DNA of 64,000 bases from Lactobacillus sp. PV012. Its GTDB lineage: Bacteria > Bacillota > Bacilli > Lactobacillales > Lactobacillaceae. A program made the translations under genes and the position numbers. Location of the stretch: positions 124,001 through 188,000 of the forward strand of contig NZ_CP041983.1 of the NCBI RefSeq assembly GCF_014522325.1. Direction: 5' to 3'. How positions within the stretch are numbered: the stretch's first letter is position 1; every line of letters starts with the position of its first letter. Positions 54,896 through 63,618 of this stretch are shown piece after piece. Below the pieces are notes generated by a model. That model was not told the origin of the DNA. It saw only the letters and a program-made list of their open reading frames with translations, and made no database searches.

Positions 54896-56000
54896 ATAGG
54901 ACATAGTCTAAAATCAACCATCCCAAAATTGTTAAAATTATTAACCCAATAAATTCTAAAAAGGTAAATACCCAAAAGAATTTACGTTTGGAGACAGATG
55001 CATTTTCAATAAATGTTTTGAAAACTAACATATTTGCCATTGATCCAACAATAGACCCAAAACCACCAATATTTGAACCTAAAAATAGGGCTTCGGCATA
55101 ATTGGTAAATTTACCAACTAAGATAGTTGATGGAACATTTGAGATAAATTGACTTGAAATTATTGAAGTCAAAAATACTGAATGTTCTGAGAACATGGTT
55201 TTAGAAATTAAAGCTACAACTAATGGAATTTGTTGGATATCACTAATAAAAAGAAAGAAACATGTGAATGTTAAAAGCAAAGCGTAGTCAATATGGAGCA
55301 TAATTTTAGGATTAATAATCAAGGCCAGCATGATTGCGACTAAGGCAGGTGCGTATGGTGGCACTAAATTAAAGACCCCAAAGAAAAAGAAGAATGTAAC
55401 TACAATTGTTAAAACTGTTGGTCGAATACTAATTTTAATATCTTTTAATTCAACTTCAGGAATAGGATCAGGTTTAATAAAAAACAAAAAAACCACTAAT
55501 AATAACAAGCTAGCAATTAATAAAGGAATCGACCAAGAGAAAAACTTAACTGGTGAAACGTTATAACGGCTGACCACAAAAATATTATGAGGATTCCCCC
55601 AGGGAGTAAATGCTGCTCCAATATTAGCTCCCATTCCAATCAAGGTGACTGGTAATATTTCAGCGAGGTGATATTTTTTAGCAATTGTTAAGTATAAAGG
55701 AATTAATGTCAAAACAGTAATATCATTTGTTAAAAACATCCCTGAAACAACAGATAAAAACGTAAAAATCGAAGCAAGCCAACGGGTATTTTTAGCGTAA
55801 CTAGTAAGTTTGTATGCCAAAACATCTAACACATGCAAATAAGCAAAAATTTGAATGATAGTTAGCATTGCTAGGATGGAAAAAAGTGTGTGGAAATTAA
55901 TATCTTCCACGCGAGGTCTCCCAAAAAAGAGACTGATGATCGTTATGACGACTGTAATTTGTAAAATCCGGTCTTTAGCGATATTTTTGAAGACGGTCAT
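54894..56000 (-). CDS. ArsB/NhaD superfamily (citrate transporter-like) permease
   Basis: A 368-residue transporter with about ten helices. FLTNDITVLTLIPLYLTIAKK and IGMGANIGAAFTPWGNPHNIFVV are the paired conserved motifs of this ion transporter superfamily; LGSNIGGFGSIVGSMANMLVF is the second half equivalent. It is shorter than arsenite or SLC13 carriers (about 420-480), with fewer residues between the halves. The substrate, an anion or sodium/proton exchange, cannot be told. ATG 56000 with GAGGGGA upstream is preferred over the longer frame from 56030. Confidence 0.82.
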   Translation of the reverse strand: MTVFKNIAKDRILQITVVITIISLFFGRPRVEDINFHTLFSILAMLTIIQIFAYLHVLDVLAYKLTSYAKNTRWLASIFTFLSVVSGMFLTNDITVLTLIPLYLTIAKKYHLAEILPVTLIGMGANIGAAFTPWGNPHNIFVVSRYNVSPVKFFSWSIPLLIASLLLLVVFLFFIKPDPIPEVELKDIKISIRPTVLTIVVTFFFFFGVFNLVPPYAPALVAIMLALIINPKIMLHIDYALLLTFTCFFLFISDIQQIPLVVALISKTMFSEHSVFLTSIISSQFISNVPSTILVGKFTNYAEALFLGSNIGGFGSIVGSMANMLVFKTFIENASVSKRKFFWVFTFLEFIGLIILTILGWLILDYVL

Positions 56001-56184
56001 TGAAAGTCCCCTCTTAAATTTAATCAACAATTACTATTTTGAACTGTTTTTGAGCAATTGGCAACGCTTTTTTTAAGATTAGGACAAATTGAAATAATTT
56101 TGGGCAATAAAATAGCTTTAAACTGTGCAATAGGATATACTAAAAATAGTAAAGGCACTTATTTTTTGTTAGGAGGTTATTCCA

Positions 56185-56595
56185 ATGTTAGATCCAAAAA
56201 ATGTAACTTTAAAAATTAAACCAGAAGCTGAAAAAATTATTGCTAACAAAGTTAAACCTGGACAAGTTGTGATTTTAGCGTTAAATGATGGTTCAAATGG
56301 TTATTCAAAATTAGGTGGAACTTGTACAATTGGAGCAAACTTCCAATTGGTGATCTTAGATAAAAAAGATCCAGAATTTTCAATTCCAGTAAAGAATAAT
56401 CTTGATTTAGAGATGTATACTTCTCCTGCAGAACTTAGCTTTTTAGATGCTGGTTTGATTTTAAATGCACGCAATAGTGTATTAGCCTTATCTGATAATG
56501 AGGGAATTGTAGATGGTGCGGTAACGATTGAAGAATTTACTGGGAAAAAGCTATCTAAAGAAGAAATGGAAAAATTAGGTGGTAAAATTTGCTAA
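56185..56595 (+). CDS. iron-sulfur cluster biosynthesis family protein (HesB/IscA-like)
   Basis: A 136-residue protein related to the A-type iron-sulfur carrier fold, in the lactobacillus-specific form. The start LKIKPEAEKIIANKVKPGQVVILALNDGSNGYSK and the central YTSPAELSFLDAGLILNARNSVLAL fit the fold. The classical three-cysteine signature is incomplete: Cys lies in GGTC (about 52) and at the very end (GGKIC). Function in cluster delivery is therefore uncertain. AGGAGG precedes the ATG. Confidence 0.78.
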   Translation: MLDPKNVTLKIKPEAEKIIANKVKPGQVVILALNDGSNGYSKLGGTCTIGANFQLVILDKKDPEFSIPVKNNLDLEMYTSPAELSFLDAGLILNARNSVLALSDNEGIVDGAVTIEEFTGKKLSKEEMEKLGGKIC

Positions 56596-56608
56596 TTTAC
56601 GATTAGCC

Positions 56609-56638
56609 TTGAAATTACTTGCTTTTTCGTGATATGAT
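56609..56638 (+). promoter_or_regulatory. promoter of the 44-residue protein gene
   Basis: TTGAAA (56609-56614), 18 bases, TATGAT (56633-56638). GAGAGGAAG follows before the start at 56682. Confidence 0.6.
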
Positions 56639-56681
56639 AATAAAAGATTTTCGAAAATTAATTTGAGAGGAAGATAAAGAC

Positions 56682-56816
56682 ATGTCACACAACATTCATA
56701 CTGGTATTAATCCACACCGTAGACCAAAGAACAAGTCTAATTCAAAGGCTCGTGTTGATCACGCTGCAGAAGTTGTAGCTTTCTTAAACAAAGCTAAAGA
56801 AGACGAAAACAAGTAA
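56682..56816 (+). CDS. 44-residue basic hydrophilic protein, unknown
   Basis: A short gene with all the signs of a real transcription unit: promoter at 56609-56638, ribosome binding site GAGAGGAAG ahead of ATG 56682, stop TAA at 56814 and a terminator at once after. The product starts MSHNIHTGINPHRRPKNKSN and ends in a helix EVVAFLNKAKEDENK. Codons are well adapted (AAC, GGT, CGT), which suggests strong expression. No known domain is recognised; a small nucleic acid or ribosome-associated protein is possible. Confidence 0.75.
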   Translation: MSHNIHTGINPHRRPKNKSNSKARVDHAAEVVAFLNKAKEDENK

Positions 56817-56831
56817 TTAAATATTACACTG

Positions 56832-56862
56832 GAAGAAATGCATTTGCATTTCTTCTTTTTTT
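56832..56862 (+). terminator. terminator of the 44-residue protein gene
   Basis: GAAGAAATGCA/TGCATTTCTTC with a two-base loop, then T8. Confidence 0.9.
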
Positions 56863-56932
56863 CAAAAGGCTTGCGAAAACTTTGAAGATTTGCTAATCTA
56901 ATAAAAATTTAGATTTTGAGAGGAGATATATT

Positions 56933-57583
56933 ATGGGATTACATGCTTATATTCAAGGTTTTGATAGTTTAGAATCAATTGATCGTGCGCCAGGATACTT
57001 TAAGTACCAACATCATTCAGTGGCTGATCACAGCTTTAGGACAGCCCAACTTGCTCAGATGATGGGTGATATTGAAGAAGTCGTTGGGAAAAAGAAAGTT
57101 AACTGGAAGGCTCTTTATGAAAAGAGTTTAAATCACGACTATACTGAACGCTTCATTGGTGATATTAAAACACCAGTTAAATATGCAACCCCTCAATTAC
57201 GTAAAATGATTGGGGATGTTGAAGAAAAAATGACGGCTGAGTTTATTAAAGATGAAATTCCCGTAGAATTTCAGGAAATTTACAAAAAACGTCTTAGTGA
57301 AGCAAAAGATGATACTTTAGAAGGTAAAATTTTATCAATTTGTGATAAATTAGACCTACTTTATGAAGCTTACGGTGAGATTGAATTGGGGAATCCTAAC
57401 CCAGTTTATATGCAGATGTTCAAAGAAAGCTTGGAAACAATTAAGAAATTTGATGATTTAGCTTGTGTACAATACTTTATTAAAAAGATCTTGCCAGATT
57501 TATTTAAGGGTGATTTTGCTGGTAAAGACAAGATGCAAAGAATTGCCTTTGATATTTTGCTGACGGAAGAAGGATCAAATTGA
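56933..57583 (+). CDS. HD-domain phosphohydrolase, YfbR-like
   Basis: A 216-residue HD-superfamily enzyme. Metal ligands are visible in HHSVADHSFR (near 30-36), the HD pair in LNHDYTERFIGDIKTPVKYA (about 68-86), and the closing CDKLDLLYEAYGE with its Asp. The HD..ER.IGDI.TP.K pattern is that of YfbR, a 5'-deoxynucleotidase. GAGAGGAG precedes the ATG. Its stop overlaps the start of the HNH gene by four bases, so the two proteins are translated together. Confidence 0.85.
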   Translation: MGLHAYIQGFDSLESIDRAPGYFKYQHHSVADHSFRTAQLAQMMGDIEEVVGKKKVNWKALYEKSLNHDYTERFIGDIKTPVKYATPQLRKMIGDVEEKMTAEFIKDEIPVEFQEIYKKRLSEAKDDTLEGKILSICDKLDLLYEAYGEIELGNPNPVYMQMFKESLETIKKFDDLACVQYFIKKILPDLFKGDFAGKDKMQRIAFDILLTEEGSN

Positions 57584-58500
57584 AATTTGAATGTAGTGCT
57601 TGCGGCTTGCGCCTCAATAGTTTTCACTTCAAAAAAGAGGGACTACTTAATCCACAATTAACAAGTATTTGTGATATTTGTCTAATGCGCAATTTAGACC
57701 CAGAAGATTATGAAAATCCTGTGATACAAGAAATTGCCCAAAATATGCTCTATGGTTTTTTAGGAAAAAAGAGCGAAAAAGTTAATTTAGCAAAAAAGCA
57801 CTATTTGGTAAAAAGTAAATTACGAAAAAACTTTGAAAGTTTAATTCAAGATTTTGATGCTAATGAAGTTGCCCAAAAGCAGATTAGTCGTCAAGATTTC
57901 AATTTAAAAATAATTGCTAGCGAAGATGGAGAAGTTGAGAGACCAATTTTAAATGGAGATTTGGGGGCAAATTTACAAAAGATTGGTCTAGAAGCAGATT
58001 TTTCTCTAAATGAAATAGATTATATAGATCGCGAACGAATTCGTCATAAGTATAAGTATCGCTGTCAATATTGTGGACGTCGTGGTACAAGTGTAGATCA
58101 TAAAGATCCAGTTTCACTCTCAGGGAATAATAATTTAGATAACTTAATTTTGGCATGTGAAGAATGTAATAAAATTAAATCTAATATGTCTTATAAACTA
58201 TTCGAAGAATTAAACCAGGAAGTAACTGTCTTAAATAAAAAATTAGTTGCTTATGAAAATCTTTTAGCAAATCTAAAAGAAAAGTTTGAAAGCAATAAAC
58301 GCTATATTGCTGGGCAAGTCCATCTAAAAGGTATCATTAACGATCCAGAATTAAATGCCTTACGTAAACAAAATAAAAAGCTCCAGGATGCAATTGATGG
58401 GCTAAGTAGTGATTATGCTAGCTTGCGAAAAGTACGCAAATTACACTTTGAAAATGGCTGGAAGTTGCAACAATTACAAGAAGAGCAAGAAATTATCTAA
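57580..58500 (+). CDS. HNH endonuclease with N-terminal zinc ribbon and coiled coil
   Basis: A 306-residue protein in three parts. Residues 1-40 carry two Cys pairs (CSACG and CDICL), a likely zinc ribbon. Residues about 150-205 are an HNH nuclease: YRCQYCGRRGTSVDHKDPVS...NNLDNLILACEECNKIKSN, with both CxxC knuckles, the DH pair and the Asn all present. From about 210 to the end is a long charged coiled coil. It starts with TTG in the TTGA overlap with the HD gene. Substrate and role are unknown; no methylase or other restriction partner is near. Confidence 0.8.
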   Translation: MKFECSACGLRLNSFHFKKEGLLNPQLTSICDICLMRNLDPEDYENPVIQEIAQNMLYGFLGKKSEKVNLAKKHYLVKSKLRKNFESLIQDFDANEVAQKQISRQDFNLKIIASEDGEVERPILNGDLGANLQKIGLEADFSLNEIDYIDRERIRHKYKYRCQYCGRRGTSVDHKDPVSLSGNNNLDNLILACEECNKIKSNMSYKLFEELNQEVTVLNKKLVAYENLLANLKEKFESNKRYIAGQVHLKGIINDPELNALRKQNKKLQDAIDGLSSDYASLRKVRKLHFENGWKLQQLQEEQEII

Positions 58501-58508
58501 TGATAATG

Positions 58509-58541
58509 AAAAAAAAGAGGACCAACTCGGTCCTCTTTTTT
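58509..58541. terminator. terminator
   Basis: AAAAGAGGACC/GGTCCTCTTTTTT around AACTC. Confidence 0.9.
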
Positions 58542-58577
58542 AGTAGAAGAGTTAATTAACTCAATAATAAATATGAA

Positions 58578-58835
58578 TTAGTCGTTCTTGCGGTATCCAA
58601 AGTAAAATTGAATAATTGCAACTACAATGTTAATCCAGTTCATCCAAATGAATACTGTAGCAAGTGCGCCTGGTTGGTGACTTACACCATAGAATACCCA
58701 AAATCCAATAATGATGGCAGCGACGTTGATCCATGCAAAAGTCTTTTGAATGGTTTGGTTATTAAGTACAAACCACATCCAAATTACATTAACAACAAAC
58801 CAAATTGCTAAAATCCAAAATACGAATGAAAACAT
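58578..58835 (-). CDS. small three-helix membrane protein, unknown function
   Basis: An 85-residue membrane protein with three hydrophobic helices (about 3-25, 33-50, 58-78) and a short basic end YRKND. It is unusually rich in Trp (WILAIWFVVNVIWMWFV). GAAAGAATG precedes the start on this strand. I do not recognise a characterised family. It stands alone between a terminator and the ABC transporter operon. Confidence 0.65.
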   Translation of the reverse strand: MFSFVFWILAIWFVVNVIWMWFVLNNQTIQKTFAWINVAAIIIGFWVFYGVSHQPGALATVFIWMNWINIVVAIIQFYFGYRKND

Positions 58836-58946
58836 AATAACACATTCTTTCCAAATTTAAAATCTTTAAAAAAACTTAAATCTTCTACACACTCTTATTG
58901 TGAAACTTTGGCATAAAAAATGCAATTATTTGAACTTAAGAAAAAT

Positions 58947-58973
58947 AAAAAATGATGCCGAAGCATCATTTTA
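58947..58973 (-). terminator. terminator of the amino acid ABC operon
   Basis: AATGATGC/GCATCATT stem with a TTCG tetraloop on the - strand and a T-rich tail. Confidence 0.9.
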
Positions 58974-59726
58974 AAATTCATTTTTTCTAAAGTTACGTAA
59001 GAATTTTTGAGTTTTTTCTTCTTGAGGATTTTGAAAGATTTCTTCTGGAGTTCCTTGTTCAGTGATATAACCATCGCTCATAAAAATTACGTGGTCAGAA
59101 ACATCTCTTGCAAATCCCATTTCATGAGTAACGATAACCATTGTTAACCCAGATTCAGCCAATTTAGTCATCGTATTTAAAACCTCTCCTACCATTTCAG
59201 GATCAAGGGCACTGGTAGGTTCATCAAATAGTAACACTTCTGGATCCATAGAAATTGCTCTAGCAATAGCTACACGTTGTTGTTGACCACCTGATAATTG
59301 TTGCGGTTTGGCAGTTAAGAAAGGATCCATTCCAACTTTTTTCAAATTTTTGATGGCAACTTCTTTAGCTTCTTCTTTTGAACGACCTAAAATTAATTGT
59401 TGACCAATCATGCAGTTTTGTAAGACATTTTTATTATTGAAGAGATTAAACTGTTGAAAAACCATCCCCACTTTAGAGCGGTATTTATTACGGTCATAAG
59501 AGTGTTCTAAAATGTTATCACCATGGAAAAGGATTTCTCCACCAGTTGGTTCTTCAAGCAAATTGATACATCTAAGTAAAGTTGATTTACCACCACCAGA
59601 TGGACCAATGATTGTAATTGCTTCTCCTTGATTGATATCAAAAGAAATATCACGTAAAACTGTGTGATCACCGTAGCTTTTTTGTAAATTTTTTACACGT
59701 AAAATATGTTCTTCTTTATTGCTCAT
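58971..59726 (-). CDS. polar amino acid ABC transporter ATP-binding protein (probably lysine)
   Basis: A 251-residue ATPase of the GlnQ/HisP type. Walker A is [10 protein letters not shown] loop VFQQFNLF, signature LSGGQQQR, Walker [15 protein letters not shown], and the H loop His lies in IVTHEMGFA. It is translationally coupled to the fused binding protein/permease upstream (11-base overlap). Together they form a complete importer. The lysine riboswitch at the head of the operon points to lysine as substrate; sequence of the ATPase alone would only say polar amino acid. Confidence 0.92.
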   Translation of the reverse strand: MSNKEEHILRVKNLQKSYGDHTVLRDISFDINQGEAITIIGPSGGGKSTLLRCINLLEEPTGGEILFHGDNILEHSYDRNKYRSKVGMVFQQFNLFNNKNVLQNCMIGQQLILGRSKEEAKEVAIKNLKKVGMDPFLTAKPQQLSGGQQQRVAIARAISMDPEVLLFDEPTSALDPEMVGEVLNTMTKLAESGLTMVIVTHEMGFARDVSDHVIFMSDGYITEQGTPEEIFQNPQEEKTQKFLRNFRKNEF

Positions 59727-61320
59727 GTTCTAAACCAGCCTCCTTTGGATCTTTAAGTTGTAATTGGTTAGCCATCAAATTGTAATTCTTTGGACCTTCT
59801 AATTTTCTTTCAATAAAGTTAAAGATACGAGTAATTGAGAAAGTTAAGATTAAGTAAATTACTGAAATAATGAAGTAAGTTTGGAAGAACTCGAAGGTTT
59901 GACTTGCGACTGTAGTTCCGACAAAGAATAATTCAGAAACAGAAATAATACTTAAAACAGAAGTATCTTTAATATTTACAATAAATTCGTTAGTAATTGA
60001 TGGTAAACAATTTTTAATAGCTTGAGGTAAAATAATATGCCACATTTGTTGATTATGGCTCATTCCCAAAGCACTAGCTGCTTCAAATTGACCTTTAGGA
60101 GTAGCATTAATCCCACCACGGATAACTTCAGCTAAGTAAGCTCCGGTATTAATAGAAACAATAATTAAGGCAGCTAAGGTACGGTTAATATTTAAATGCC
60201 AGAGTTGGGCAATTCCATAGTAAATTACAGCTGCTTGAACCATCATTGGAGTTCCTCTGAAGATTTCAATATAAGCAGCTAAAATCCAATCGATAATCTG
60301 TAAACCAAACTTCTTGCCTTTTGAACGAGGAGTAGGAATAGTACGAACAACACCAACTAATAAACCAATGAAGAAACCGACAATGGTACCAACTAAGGCT
60401 AAAAGTAAGGTCATACCAACCCCACTCAAAATCATGGAGCCGTAGCGACGCATAATTGAAACAAACCAGTTTTCCTTCTTGGAGTTTGCTTGAGGTTGTT
60501 CTTTGACAGCAGTAGCCATTAATTGGTCACGCTTTTTTTGAGAAATGCCTGCTAATACTTGATTTACTTCATTTAAAAGCTTGGTGTTACCTTTTTTAAC
60601 ACCAATACTTGTAATTGAGTCATTCTTATCAATGTTAAAGCCAGACATTTTATTTAAATTAACCGCAACAATATTTGGATTAACTGTTTTGTAAGATTGA
60701 TATTCAATATCTTCAGCTACATATCCATCAATAGTACCAGATTGGAGACTTTGACGCATAGCAGAGAAACTACGCATAGCAGGTTCACGTTTTGCACCTT
60801 TTAATTGCTTAATTAAGTCATAGTGCAAGGTACCCTGTTGGGCAGTAATCTTTGCATTTTTAAAATCTTTTAAACTAGTGGCTTTGGCATATTTACTGTC
60901 TTTGTTAGTAATAACCACAAAAGTACTTTTACGGTAAGGCTCAGAGAAGTTAATCGCTTTTCTTCTAGCAGCTGTAGGGGTCATTCCAGCAATAATTAAG
61001 TCAATCTTGCCAGATGTTAAAGCAGGTAACAATCCATCCCATTCAGTTTTTTCAACAACTACTTTACGATGGAGTTTTTTACCAATAATTTTAGCAATTT
61101 GAACATCGTAACCATTAGCGTATTGCTTAGAGCCGTCAATTGGAACAGCTCCATTTTCATCGGTAGTTTGTGTCCAGTTGTATGGTGGGTAATTTGCTTC
61201 CATTCCGATTTTTAGAACCGGATTAGCAGCTTGTACTTTTTGATGACTAGTATTTAAACCAATCACCAAAGTTAAAACTAAAGCTAGAAAGGCTGATAGC
61301 CATTTTAATTTTGACTTCAC
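59716..61320 (-). CDS. fused amino acid-binding protein and permease of an ABC importer (probably lysine)
   Basis: A 534-residue membrane protein. Signal or anchor helix about 4-25; substrate-binding domain of family 3 about 32-265 ([46 protein letters not shown]); permease domain about 295-515 with the HisM-type EYIRGTP-like motif [11 protein letters not shown] and the EAA loop [15 protein letters not shown] 61320 is chosen because GGAGG lies nine bases upstream. The fusion is common in lactic acid bacteria (GlnPH type). A lysine riboswitch with terminator precedes it, so import should rise when lysine is scarce. Confidence 0.92.
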   Translation of the reverse strand: MKSKLKWLSAFLALVLTLVIGLNTSHQKVQAANPVLKIGMEANYPPYNWTQTTDENGAVPIDGSKQYANGYDVQIAKIIGKKLHRKVVVEKTEWDGLLPALTSGKIDLIIAGMTPTAARRKAINFSEPYRKSTFVVITNKDSKYAKATSLKDFKNAKITAQQGTLHYDLIKQLKGAKREPAMRSFSAMRQSLQSGTIDGYVAEDIEYQSYKTVNPNIVAVNLNKMSGFNIDKNDSITSIGVKKGNTKLLNEVNQVLAGISQKKRDQLMATAVKEQPQANSKKENWFVSIMRRYGSMILSGVGMTLLLALVGTIVGFFIGLLVGVVRTIPTPRSKGKKFGLQIIDWILAAYIEIFRGTPMMVQAAVIYYGIAQLWHLNINRTLAALIIVSINTGAYLAEVIRGGINATPKGQFEAASALGMSHNQQMWHIILPQAIKNCLPSITNEFIVNIKDTSVLSIISVSELFFVGTTVASQTFEFFQTYFIISVIYLILTFSITRIFNFIERKLEGPKNYNLMANQLQLKDPKEAGLEHEQ

Positions 61321-61361
61321 TTTGAAAATCCTCCAAAAATTAAGCCAACACAATAAAAGCA

Positions 61362-61393
61362 TAATAAAACCTCGCTGTTACAAAACAACGAGG
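61362..61393 (-). terminator. riboswitch-controlled terminator
   Basis: On the - strand ACCTCGTTGTT and AACAGCGAGGT form a stem followed by TTTTATTAT. It sits between the lysine aptamer and the transporter start, as the expression platform. Confidence 0.85.
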
Positions 61394-61415
61394 TGAAAAA
61401 TCATCAGTATTTAAA

Positions 61416-61595
61416 CCAAATCAGATAGCGCTCCCTGAAGCTAAGCCAGGACAGTCTACAAGATATTCTCTTGTAGCCCAACTAATTATTAACACGACTC
61501 AATAACTAATTTCGGCAAATATCCTAAAAGAAATCTTCTTTGCTAGTCGTGAGCTCTTAAATCTTTCGTGATATTTGCAACCTCTATTGTATTGG
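61416..61595 (-). ncRNA. lysine riboswitch (L box)
   Basis: Read on the - strand this leader has the lysine aptamer layout. P1 joins CCAA..ATAG at the 5' side to CTATCTGATTTGG. AGAGGTTGC opens P2, whose GCAAATATC pairs with GATATTTGC ahead of CCGAA. P3 is AATTAGTTATT with AATAATTAGTT. P4 is CTACAAGA with TCTTGTAG, then ACTGTCC; P5 is CCTG with CAGG, then GGAGCGCTATC. The loop of P2 holds CACGACT (61545-61551) and the loop of P3 holds its exact complement AGTCGTG (61493-61499), the L2-L3 kissing contact known for this class. Family knowledge: lysine binding causes termination. Confidence 0.88.
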
Positions 61596-61630
61596 AGATT
61601 ATTTAACTGTGCCAAATAATAACGGATTTT

Positions 61631-62263
61631 TTAACTTTTGTCAAATCCATGGGAAGTTTTGATTTCTTTTTTCTTAATATCTGAGATAAAAGGATTACCT
61701 GCAACGATATAACGTAACTTTTTATTAGCCCATTCAGGATCAGATTGATTAATACCAACTCGGGGTAAAGCGAGGATTTTTTCAATGGGACGCTTAGAGG
61801 TTAGATCAATAGTAAAAGGAGATTCTTCTAAGGAAGCAAGATCCCACTTACGGCTATGGATGCCAAAAGCCTGCATTAATTTTCCTGGGCCATTAGTGAC
61901 TAAGGCACCATTTTTGCCATTACGATTTTTAATCATTGTTGTAAGTCCAGCAGTTGGTTCAATTGCTCGTACTAAAACTCCTTGGGGATTATCCTTTTCT
62001 TGGGTAGCTACATCAAAGAAAAAATATTGGCGTTGGGAATAAATATATAGATGTCCTCCTGGACAATATAAGCCTTCATTTGCTTGACTGCGTCTGCCAT
62101 TATATGAATGGGCAGCGCGATCTTTGGGCCCTAGGTAGGCTTCAGTTTCAACTATTGTGCCAGCTAAAGTTTCTTGGCCATTATCAAAAGAAAGAGTACG
62201 ACCTAGTAGGTCTTGAGCAATTTCTTCGGTTGGACGATTGGTAAAAAACTCACTATAATTCAA
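61631..62263 (-). CDS. DNA-3-methyladenine glycosylase (AAG/MPG family)
   Basis: A 210-residue base excision repair enzyme that removes alkylated purines. The motifs TIVETEAYLGPKDRAAHSYNGRR (catalytic Glu and DNA-contacting residues), LYIYSQRQYFFFDV, GVLVRAIEP and NGPGKLMQAFGI are those of the AAG family. TTG 62263 is taken as start because AAAGGA lies eight bases before it; the longer frame from TTG 62281 runs through that site. No terminator is seen between this gene and the lysine riboswitch. Confidence 0.9.
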   Translation of the reverse strand: MNYSEFFTNRPTEEIAQDLLGRTLSFDNGQETLAGTIVETEAYLGPKDRAAHSYNGRRSQANEGLYCPGGHLYIYSQRQYFFFDVATQEKDNPQGVLVRAIEPTAGLTTMIKNRNGKNGALVTNGPGKLMQAFGIHSRKWDLASLEESPFTIDLTSKRPIEKILALPRVGINQSDPEWANKKLRYIVAGNPFISDIKKKEIKTSHGFDKS

Positions 62264-62316
62264 AGTAAACAGTCCTTTCAATACTGAGATGATTAGATTA
62301 ATTAATGGAAAGAAAA

Positions 62317-62691
62317 ATGAGTGAAATTAAAGTAGTTAGAATTTATGATAAAAATCAGCCAAGCGGTTATCGAATTTTGGTAGATCGACTTTGGCCTCGA
62401 GGAATGAGCAAAGTGCGGGCAAAATTAGATTTATGGGATAAGGAAATTGCCCCTAGCAGTGAATTGCGTAAGTGGTTCAATCATCAAGATGAACGTTGGG
62501 AAGAGTTTTATAAAAAGTATAAATTAGAGTTAAAGAAAAATCCCCACTTTCAGGAATTTACTGAACTTGTAACTGAAAAATTAGCAGCTGGGGATGTTCT
62601 TTTCTTATATGGTGCAAAAAATCTTAAGCATAATCAAGCAATTGCTTTGAAAAAAATAATACTAGAAAATAAGGTTAATGATGACGATTAG
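62317..62691 (+). CDS. DUF488 family protein
   Basis: A 124-residue protein of the DUF488 family. The signature VVRIYDKNQPSGYRILVDRLWPRGMSK, followed by LDLWDKEIAPSSELRKWF and the C-terminal LFLYGAKNLKHNQAIALKKI, is clear. Function is unknown. ATG 62317 with GGAAAG upstream is preferred to the ATG at 62305, which adds MERK. Its 3' end overlaps the convergent TerC gene by 17 bases, with no terminator. Confidence 0.88.
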   Translation: MSEIKVVRIYDKNQPSGYRILVDRLWPRGMSKVRAKLDLWDKEIAPSSELRKWFNHQDERWEEFYKKYKLELKKNPHFQEFTELVTEKLAAGDVLFLYGAKNLKHNQAIALKKIILENKVNDDD

Positions 62692-63454
62692 CTGGACGCA
62701 AGTAGTGAAAAATAATTGTTCCACCCACTGTTGAAAAAACGATTAGCGCAAAGATGCTATCTGGGACTTTAAAATTAAGTGGGGGAAGGGAAACCAAAAG
62801 CTTAAGGGCAATAATTGTAATTAAAAGATAGGCCATGGTTTGGAGTTCAGGAATAATTTTCATTAATTTAATAATGATTTCTGCGACACCACGCATGCAT
62901 AAGATTCCAATCATTCCTCCAATTAAAACAACCACAGGATTATTAGACATTGCTAAAGCCGCTAAAACAGAATCAATTGAAAAAACAATATCCATTGATT
63001 CAATTGAAATCACAGTTCGCCAGAAAAGTGATAAGTGATGTTTATGTTTGCCACTTGCAAGTAATTTCTCTTTTTCCTTTTTTTCAAGAGCTGCTTCTTT
63101 TTGGGCGGTTTCTTTAGGATGTTTAAGTTCATAAAAATATTTATAAACTAAATATAGAAGGTAAAGGCCTCCAAGTAATTTAATTTCCCAAAAGTGGATT
63201 AAATATGTTCCCACACCAATAACGATAAAGCGGAAAAGATAAGCACCCCAAAGGCCATAAATAAGGGACTTTCTTTGCTGCTCTTCATTAGGAAGTGCTT
63301 GAGTTTGAGCAGCAAGGACAACCGCATTATCTACTGAAAGAAGACATTCCATTAAAATTAAAGTTAAAATCATTAGCCAGTCGCGTCCACTGGTTAGGAC
63401 ATGAGCCCAGTTATTTCCATCAAAAAAAGGCTGATAGAGATGTAAAATTTGCAT
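62675..63454 (-). CDS. TerC family integral membrane protein
   Basis: A 259-residue membrane protein with seven to eight helices. The family marks are ECLLSVDNAVVLAAQ (about 37-51) and, in the second half, IESMDIVFSIDSVLAALA, both with membrane-embedded Asp residues. TerC proteins are associated with tellurite resistance and, in recent work on other bacteria, with manganese export for exoenzymes. A charged loop (ALEKKEKEKLLASGKHKH) lies between the halves. A role in metal handling is inferred from family only. Confidence 0.9.
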   Translation of the reverse strand: MQILHLYQPFFDGNNWAHVLTSGRDWLMILTLILMECLLSVDNAVVLAAQTQALPNEEQQRKSLIYGLWGAYLFRFIVIGVGTYLIHFWEIKLLGGLYLLYLVYKYFYELKHPKETAQKEAALEKKEKEKLLASGKHKHHLSLFWRTVISIESMDIVFSIDSVLAALAMSNNPVVVLIGGMIGILCMRGVAEIIIKLMKIIPELQTMAYLLITIIALKLLVSLPPLNFKVPDSIFALIVFSTVGGTIIFHYLRPANRHH

Positions 63455-63618
63455 TTTGGTGTCCTTTCTTTAATTAGTACAGAAATAATTTTAGAGCAAG
63501 TTGTTCCTTGACTCAATCTGAAATTAAAGAATTTTCTTAAAAGTAGAAGATCTTTCTAAAGAAAAAAGCTGTAAATTGTTGTAAGATTATTGATAAAGAA
63601 AATGTCTAAGGAGTTTCT

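Noticed and set aside
57580..58500. HNH protein as a restriction enzyme
   Set aside because: No methyltransferase, specificity subunit or helicase lies nearby; the family is broad and often not restriction-related.
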